Below the pieces are notes generated by a model, which worked only from the letters and a program-made list of their open reading frames with translations, ran no database searches and was not told the DNA's origin. Position numbers and translations under genes: made by a program. DNA of 64,000 nt from Isoetes taiwanensis (Eukaryota > Streptophyta > Lycopodiopsida > Isoetales > Isoetaceae), in the NCBI GenBank assembly GCA_021234155.1, contig JAJEKV010000337.1:124001-188000 (forward strand), in the 5' to 3' direction. Numbering within the stretch: position 1 is the first letter of the stretch; every line of letters begins with the position of its first letter. This document shows, piece by piece, positions 56,584 through 64,000 of the stretch.

Positions 56584-57015
56584 ACGACAGGGCTGCTCTA
56601 AATTCTGATGCTAGAACTGACTTTAAGTCTGACACATAATCTACTCAATTTTGACTTTAATTTTGACACAATTTTGATGCTAATTTTGACGATAGGGCTG
56701 CTCTACATTCTGACGCTAGATCTGACGCCAAGTCTTACACTCAATCGACTCAATTTTGACTTTAATTTTGATGCAATTTTGAAGCTAATTCTGACTCTAA
56801 TATTGACGATAGGGCTGCTCGACGTTCTGATGCTAGATCTGACTCTAAGTCTGACACAAAACCGACTCAATTTTGACTCTAATTTTGACTCAATGTTGAT
56901 GCTAACTTTGACTTTGATGTTGACTCTAACTCTAAGTTTGACTCTAATTCTGCATCTAATTTTGACTTTAATTCGGACTCTAATTCTGATGCTAACTTCT
57001 GACGTTAATGCTGAC
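56584..57015. repeat. Hierarchical satellite of TTTTGACTCTAA-type units
   Basis: Six/twelve-base subunits (TCTGAC.., TTTTGACTCTAA) are grouped into three larger repeats of about 105-117 bases, each starting GACGA(C/T)AGGGCTGCTC (about 56582, 56689, 56803). Long open frames on both strands arise from the repeat. Confidence 0.85.
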
Positions 57016-57158
57016 ATTTAAACGACAGAACTTAGAGTCAGCTGTAGCGTCAACAATAATGTCAGTTTAAGGGTTTTATCTTATTTTTTTTAGTTTAAGT
57101 TTATAACTAAGGGCTGACTCTAAAACCGACTCTAATACCCCCTTCCTCTTATAGCCAC

Positions 57159-58666
57159 TGTGACGTCCCCTACTTTGATACTCCCGGTGCACTCACCGTG
57201 ATACAAATAGGGAGTTCATCCCCCATACCAGCTCCATGCCGATACAGGCCCTCCACATATCACCGCGAACCGTGAATGAGATCCGGTGGGAAGAATGAAG
57301 GGTCATTTTACCGCCTCCCTCGGCCTACCTAGTCATGCGAAGCGTAATCATACATGTCAAGATACAACATCATCACATATCCACCTCAAGGGTGGTACAT
57401 CAACGCCTCGCGATAGACAAAGATCAAGACAATACATATGGGTTCCTACCCAAGGCTCGACTCCGGGATGACCGACGCTTAGGTCTCCGTGAGTTCATTG
57501 CGCATGCACTTCGACAATGGATTTGGTTGGCATGAGAACATGGCATAGGGTTGTCCACTCCATCCGCCCTCCTGTGTGCACACTTTGCGTGAGTAAGTTG
57601 AAGAGTGTTGGGACCCCCCGCCGCACGCGATAGCCAAGGGGGCTACTCCCCGGGTTGCATCTCCCCGGGCCCGATGGGGCGTGGGGATCACTCCCTCCGG
57701 AGATCTCCATGCCGACTAGGTGACTAGAGGGCCCTTTGCCCTTTATTCGACTTGAACTCACGGAGAGTGACGATTACCCCCACGGTGTCGAGCCCATGCC
57801 TTACCCACACTCGGTGGCAAGCCATTAGATCTAGTCCTGATGATCCCCGGTAGACTTTACACACCGGGGATCGTTCAAGAGTCGGGACACCTAACCTCCT
57901 TTCCCGAGCCACCGCCCCTTCACCCACAACGGGTGTGGTTCTTGTACACAGCCTAATACTAGTAATGCACTAAAGGGACTAGCTAGGAGCATCAACTACT
58001 AAGTCAGAGGTCTCTACCCCCACTTCCCAATACAATGAGTCCACGAGTAACATCATCCATCTACATCACGTAGGAACTAAAGAATTAGGGATCTAATCTA
58101 TATCATAGAGTTAGGTTCTTTAGTTAGGGCTGGTGTCCGGGATCTACTTAGCTACTATGGGCAATTTAATAGGCTAAACCTATTGGTTCGATGGCTGGAA
58201 TACTCGGTTTAGGGCTATTAGATTGACTAAATACTGATACCTGATCCCCCGATTCACTCCTCTTGATCCCAATGCGCCCATGTCGCTTGTTCGGCTTTGG
58301 GATGCGGCCGAAAGGGAATCCGACGAAGAAGGGCACACGGGCGTTCTTGGAGTCGGAATGGACTCTTGAGGCTGAACCGAGCTCTCAAGGAAGGTTCGTG
58401 GACTAAAAAAGGGAAGAATTAGGGTTTGGTTGCCTTTACATAGGCTATCGCTAGGGTTTACGGTTTCCATGACCCTTTGGTGTGCCTCTTTAAAGGTTAA
58501 TGGTCTAAAGACATTAATAAGTGTAAGCACCTTGCAAGTTGCCCCCTAGAGCCACTTGTTTGGCTACACGCCGGGCGCACATGTTCCATTGGAATGACGG
58601 GCACGCTTTTTGATCTTGCAAGATCAAGATATCGTCTTGAGACCATATATCGCATCGAACGCCACA
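57159..58666 (-). mobile_element. LTR of second chromovirus (1.5 kb, complete)
   Basis: Minus-strand LTR from TGTGGCGTTCG at 58666 to CGTCACA at 57159, giving inverted ends TGTG(A/G)CG...CGTCACA. It is directly preceded by the purine tract AAAGGTGAGGAGAA. It matches the 12518-13975 LTR in reverse complement over most of its length and shows that copy's missing end of about 130 bases. It sits at the edge of the 56.6 kb satellite. Confidence 0.8.
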
Positions 58667-59494
58667 TTCTCCTCACCTTTAAAATGATGTCGTCCGGCAA
58701 AGCATCGGGTCTCCCCACCTTGGGATCTTCCTAACCCTAATCAACTTGATGCATGCATATACTATTATCATACTTACACATTTATTAGGATTACCTTAAG
58801 GTAATATTTCTAGAACATTATTATACCATTATTCAATCAAATAACTTATCAATCCGCATGTCATTACAACAAGTTACCCATTAGTTTCACTTATCACAAT
58901 ATTTTAGTTTATCAATATTTTAATATATACAATTATTCTTTGAGGTATTCTTCATTCCTTGCAACACATTCCAACAAAATTTGTGTTGCAAGTTCTTCAT
59001 CTTCGACCTCCTTGCCCTCCTGAGCTTCTATTGGCTCGGCAGTGCCCATTAACTACATTAGTACCATTTTAATTATTTATAAATTTGGTTATAAGGGAAC
59101 CACCCCAACTATCTACATGAATGCATGGCTAATCTCCCGGCGTAGGAAGAGGATGCTTCTTCCATTGTGGCCGTGGAGACAGCGCCCTATAATGCCTATA
59201 TGGCTCATGCCTACTTTAGTTGCCCAAATGCGTGGAGGATGGGGTCCTTCGTATATGGAGGCGTGAGTAGGCATTGGCTAGAGGTGCTTTCCCTATCAAT
59301 GCATTCCTGAATGACCTCTTATTCTCTCGAGGTCGCCTACTTTACCGTGGGACAGAAGTAGACTTCCCAAAAGCCGAACCGCTGATCATGCCTATATTGA
59401 CATTACACCACGTCCTAGAGATCACCGTAGTGGTCTCATCATTTGTATCAACGCGATGCAACCCATACCTAGCATAGGTTGCATGAGATTATTC
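58667..59494 (-). mobile_element. 3' region of second chromovirus
   Basis: Non-coding sequence between chromodomain and polypurine tract (58680-58667). Short plus-strand frames here have no support. Confidence 0.55.
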
Positions 59495-60680
59495 TTAGCT
59501 AGCAAGACATACATCTACACAAATCGACATGCCCGGAGCCGATTTTCTTGGGAGATGATCTTGCCGCCCCATTGCTCCATAAACCGTGGGTACCGCTTTT
59601 GTCGATCTCTTAAGTACCCATGTTGCGTCTTCCACAGGCAAGTGTTTCCACTTGACCAAGTATTGGAGAAACTCCGATCTCCTTGTCTTCTTGAACGCTT
59701 TTATCAAGAATCGGGCTTCGAACTATTTCTATCTCGCTCTTTCTATCATTTCCAACATCGCTGGAGTGTCCAAGACTTCATCCGGATTGGGAGTATGCTT
59801 CTTCAAAGAAACTCACGTGGAAGACTTTGTGGATCTTTAAGTGTGTCGGCAAGTCTAGCTTGTAGGATTGGTTACCTACTTTGGATTATTCTGAAGGGTC
59901 CAAATTCTACCTTGGAGCAAGCTTCTTACAATTTCGATGTGGAGCTTCTACCGCTTCACTTTTATCTTGAGCCATACATCATCTCCAACTTGAACTCTCT
60001 CGACTGTCCGATGCTTGTCGACGATGCTCTTTTGTCGACTCCTTGCTGCGAGAAGATATCCTCGAACTTCTTCCACGAGCTGTTGCATGTCGCCCAACAT
60101 TTGTTGTGAAACTTCCACTTTTGACACGGGGTTGTGCCAAAAGTGTCTGGAGTTAGGCATTGGTAGCCGTAATTAATCATGAACGGCGACATTTGGGATG
60201 ATTCCTGCTTGGTGCTATTATATGCAAACTCCACCAAGTGAATAAACTCTTCCCACATACCTTGCTTGTTCCGCATATAGTTTCAGAGCATATCCTCCAA
60301 TATTATTTGCTGGTCCGCCTGCGCTTGCCCATCCGTCTGGGGATGATAGGCCGCTCATGGATAGTTTTCGTCAATCGTTGCAAAGAGGTCCCGCCAAAAG
60401 ACACTGATGAACTTCGGATCTCGGCCGGAGATAATTTCCCTTGGTATGCCATGGAGCCTTAAGATTTCTCTGGTGAAGAGCTTTGCCGTGTCCATAGCTG
60501 TGTCCGTGGTCCTGCAAGGCACAAAATGGGCCATCTTCGACAACTTGTCGACCACGACCATCAAGGCATCCTTACCTCTTATTGTCCTTGGAAGCCCTGT
60601 TATGAAGTCCATGCTAACGACCTTCCACTTAGCGTTTGGCACCGCTAATGGTTCCAATGCCCCTGGAATTCGAAGCTTGA
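59495..60680 (-). pseudogene. Chromovirus integrase and chromodomain, inactive
   Basis: From about 60680 the minus strand reads LRIPGALEPLAVPNAKWKVV, then SMDFITGLP and SGRDPKFISVFW. The second catalytic Asp (SDRDP in the copy at 10972) is Gly here. DGQAQADQQ replaces the DGQIERTN motif, so the Glu is lost too. A stop at about 60355 and shifts near 60140 and 59940 follow. Then come NKQGMWEEFIHLVEFAYNST, VEEVRGYLLAARSRQKSIVD and LKIHKVFHVSF, and the chromodomain YLVKWKHLPVEDATWV (about 59660). Truncated on the right at about 60680, so no RT or zinc head. Same family as the element at 10540-13975, on the opposite strand. Confidence 0.88.
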
Positions 60681-62559
60681 AATGTAAAACCATTCTGTAG
60701 TTTTCAGAACTCATGTGAAGTTTTGTGCTTCAGCTGTGAAAATGAGTTTGTCTTGATTTCTTTTGAAGATTTGAATTCTTCTGAACACTTGATTCCTTCT
60801 GTTTGTGAGATGAATTGAATATGAATTTTCATTCAAATGAATCGAGGTTACAATAACAATTATGTACATAAGAAAGATATATACAGTGATTTAAAGTATG
60901 AGGTGACTCATGCACCTACATACTTCCCAATACATATGTTCCTCTCAGTTCCAACTTTTGTTGCTTCTAATCTTAAAATTCTAAGCATGAACACTCTAAC
61001 ATCAACTAGATCCTTGTCTGAAATGTCCACAACTTGCAGTTAACCACACTTTGTCAATAACAGAGTTTGGTTTGTATGCTGCATTTTAGTTGACTTACTA
61101 GATCAGGCAACAATATATTCACTCCTTTCAAGTACCCCCTCACAAATTTGTGCATAAACGAACATACGGTAGGCCACATGAATGACGATCGGGTTTGAAG
61201 AGCGCGCTCCGAAATTTTCACAACATCTGAGGTTGTAAAGCTGAAATTATTGTGTCCAAGCAATTCCAGGAACTTGCATTCAAAGTTTTTTGTCATTGTG
61301 CCACAACAGCAAAATGCAATGAGCAAGCACTAAGCTTTTAATATGTCTGGTTCTGCCATGCAAGCCCGAGCTATCAAAGTGATATATCCCTGGATTTATA
61401 TCTCTGTGCGAGACACGCGTGGCTTACAATCAGAAAATAGGTCCAGTGATGTCCATCACAAGCAGGCAAGAACATGTACTGGCACTTATCCAGATTCACA
61501 TGTTTCCTTATTATTTTGTAACTATTTGTGTCCCTGGACAATGTCGAGTGAAAAAAAGGGTTAAAGAAATGAAAGGGATGGCTCATTCCTTGGAGCATCA
61601 AGTAGTATTCCATATATCTGCAAACATATGCATATGATGGCACAATCCTGATGATCACAAATCAGATGAAAGTATCACCTTGAGAAGAGGAGGATTAATT
61701 GATCATTGAACCAATCAAGCAGACGCCTTCCAAAATTTTGATGTCGGTGGAGCTAATCACGGCGGTTTCAGTTCCACTCAAAGACACCACTTCCAAATGT
61801 GTATCCGGCTTTTAGATAGACAAGGACCGTTGAAGCTCTATCATCTCTAGTTCTAAACACACACGAGAACATTTGCTCACAATCCATTCAAATATTTTAA
61901 ATTGAAAAAAGTACAACACATATCATAGAATTTTTTTTACTTATATTGACTTTCAAAGAGTTTTACAAGATTCATTTATGAAAATACTTGTCGAAAGCAT
62001 TTTGCGATTATGCGCACTCTTCGTAATCCCACATGTTCCACATTTGATGTTCCTTCACATAAGGCACACTTTCTCGCAATTTAAGTCCCTCCACCATGGT
62101 TGAGTTGCTCCAAAAAGGAAATTGAATCCAACCTATTGGGAGCAAAGCTATTTGGACATATCATTGTGTTCTATTTGGGTGGCGCGAGAACCCTTATATC
62201 TAGCCGTCATCTATCAACAATGTGTTTTTCACTTGGTATTTCCGAATTTTCGTACACTTTGGACAGATCCTTAAGGAAAAATTGGCTTATTAACCACTTT
62301 TAATTTTGTGTTGGTGCAGCCATCCCCGATTCCAAATAAAAGAAATCACGCCCTTATATTCCTGCAAAGAACTTTCTCATCAACAAGTCAACATTACTCT
62401 TAGCCATCTGCCGGACCACAATGCAATCTCAAATTTTGAAAACACCATTCTAAGAACTTCAGAATCCAGGCCCGAAACTGGCGTGTTTTTGAAGGTTCAA
62501 TTTCGGAGGGTCACTTCGCTCGGCCAATGCGGGGGATCCTCTCTTTCAAGTCATAAAAC
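60681..62559. other. No recognised gene
   Basis: The first 160 bases (60690-60850) look like LTR-type sequence of another element, with GAATTGAATATGAATTTTCA, but no boundaries are clear. The rest is AT-rich intergenic DNA. Confidence 0.4.
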
Positions 62560-64000
62560 TTGCCTAAAACCCCATTAAAATCCGTAACAAGGAGAATTTC
62601 GCTTAACCTCTTGTTTTTCTTGGTTGAGGTTGTATTGGACTCGTTGAGCGCCTCAAGATCTTGTCCAGATTCGGGGTTTCTTTGTCAACTTCATCACCGC
62701 ATCCCATTTGGCTCATGTTCAAAGACCAAACTTTTTTTCCGGGTGAAGGACCCCGTGCGTAATGAATCTCAAGGGAATTAATTTCCAAAAAAGATGCACT
62801 AGGAATCTCTTCGCGGATGGCTTCCAGGTTGAAGTAGCATTTATCTCTATAACATAATTGAAATGAGGAAGACCACAGAAAAATACAAAAAATAAATCAT
62901 GTATGTGGCATCGGTACTTACTTGAAAACGAAAAACCCTAAACGCCATGTAGTGACCAGCAGTACGTAATCGGTCAGAACTTTTTTCTTCTGTGTCGAAT
63001 TTGATGAACTTTAGTGCGCTGGAAAGCTGATTTCGAGAGCTTTCCGATGGTGTGCTGCATCAGGTACTTTTTGCTTGTCCTGCCGGATTTGCTGTTTTAA
63101 ATCTCGGCCATTATGGTGTTGCGAGCTTCTTCTTCCAAAGTGGCTCTGCAGCCTCCAATTTCTCCCCGCCATTGCCGGGTGAGTCTCAGAAGCATGCACA
63201 ATAATCCTTTGGCTCGCCCCGAGGGTCCCTGGCCCCAAGGAGGGGACTCTAGATTCTCCCACAGAGGATTTTCCTCGCTTGCCTCCACGAGGTCAAATTA
63301 TTTTCGCACTGTGGTTTCTATTAAGGGTCAAATTGCATCTTCCTGGTAATGCTTCCACTCCCCTGTTCCTCCACCTTCAGCCGCCCACTTGCCTTACCTT
63401 GGAGAGCAGTTGCCACATCGCCAACAACAAAGAACACACGAGAGCGATTTGGTGAGTGGATTAAGAAAGACATGCCTTCACCGCTTCTTCTACCGAAGTC
63501 CCCTCTGCTATTGATATGATGGTTCAGAATAACAAGAAGGATATTGGTAGTTTGCTTAGCGAGCTTCGTGCAAAGGAGAGTCAACTTGATTTTGAATTGC
63601 CTCCTCGTGGATGTCTTCTATCAAACGTAGGTGTGCGTAGATACTTTAACCAAGATCCGCTACAATGTTGTGCGGATTGATCATGATTTGCATAAGAGAT
63701 GTATCAGTAACTTGATGTCATTTGGTGTGGTGGGCCATTATACCGGTGCGTATCTGGATATTAGGAAGCTTGGTTACTGGTTGACAGGCCATCTCCGCAG
63801 GGATTGGTCTTCCCGCTTATCGCGACCTTGAAAATGCTTTGGGAAAAATTTCTTTTCGGGTTATGTTTGATGATGCAGCTGCCTGATCAATTGGTAGCTC
63901 GTGGTGTTGATCCTATGTGGAGTGATTACGGCTATACCAACCTTATTCTCCCGGCTTCTCACCGGGTATGTGTAATGCTTTAAAGATGCCTTGTTGGTTT
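62560..64000. other. Coding-like fragments of unknown nature
   Basis: Possible fragments: minus strand near 62788-62603, and plus strand near 63515-63660, where MVQNNKKDIGSLLSELRAKE and ESQLDFELPPRGCLLSNVGV read in one frame, followed near 63880 by LVARGVDPMWSDYGYTNLIL in another. I do not recognise a family and see no intact gene. The window ends inside this stretch. Confidence 0.25.

Noticed and set aside
59456-60109. Plus-strand open frame of 217 codons
   Set aside because: It is antisense to the chromovirus integrase C-terminal part and chromodomain, which have clear motifs on the minus strand.
1-64000. CRISPR array, bacterial operons, riboswitches or rRNA
   Set aside because: No regularly spaced identical repeats with unique spacers, no ribosome-binding-site-led gene clusters and no rRNA sequence; the window is eukaryotic.

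Overview
This window looks like repeat-dominated nuclear DNA of a land plant with a large genome. The evidence is: a GT-AG multi-exon gene for the plant-type CAF-1 subunit FAS2, degraded PPR-E/DYW RNA-editing-factor sequence, a KH/CCCH zinc-finger pseudogene of a plant family, chromodomain Ty3/gypsy, Ty1/copia and LINE relics, SINEs, and Helitron ends of the A|T-inserting plant type. A fern or other non-flowering vascular plant fits best (style of the PPR repeats, divergent H3 exon, tyrosine-recombinase relic). The lineage is inferred; nothing in the window proves it.

Layout. 0-2.9 kb: the 3' end of a Helitron entering from the left, a minisatellite and an unrecognised exon-like stretch. 3.4-10.4 kb: a minus-strand LTR element with gag and protease but no reverse transcriptase, inserted in a minus-strand LINE; an AT-rich repeat occupies the place where pol would be. 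10.4-14.0 kb: the 3' half of a plus-strand chromovirus (integrase, chromodomain, PPT, 3' LTR). 14.0-16.2 kb: gag, leader, PBS and 5' LTR of a different minus-strand element. 16.7-19.3 kb: the terminal exon of a divergent histone H3, paired hairpins, and a tandem duplication whose reading frame starts with an H3-tail-like peptide. 19.4-23.1 kb: an unrecognised minus-strand coding relic, an acidic/basic plus-strand ORF and a Ty1/copia gag relic. 24.1 and 31.2 kb: two foldback elements with a common core but unrelated, self-complementary outer arms.

26.37-29.46 kb holds the one gene that appears fully functional, FAS2: 12 exons, 519 codons, frame open throughout, with a non-canonical GC-AG first intron. 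32.5-33.6 kb is a KH/CCCH zinc-finger pseudogene. 38.2-45.05 kb is a candidate non-autonomous Helitron on the minus strand. It carries a broken PPR gene in which the DYW block lies in the opposite orientation to the PPR/E block. 48.4 kb has a coiled-coil ORF. 51 kb has an intron-containing tyrosine-recombinase-like relic. 52.8 kb has a LINE tail. 53.2-54.1 kb is a sharply GC-rich island. 56.6-57.0 kb is a hierarchical satellite. 57.2-60.7 kb is a second chromovirus relic of the same LTR family as the one at 12.5 kb, on the opposite strand. The last 3 kb shows no recognisable gene.

The only coherent host function here is replication-coupled nucleosome assembly (FAS2). The other gene-like stretches are captured, truncated or decaying. 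Splice sites and frames were read by eye; no database or folding search was possible.
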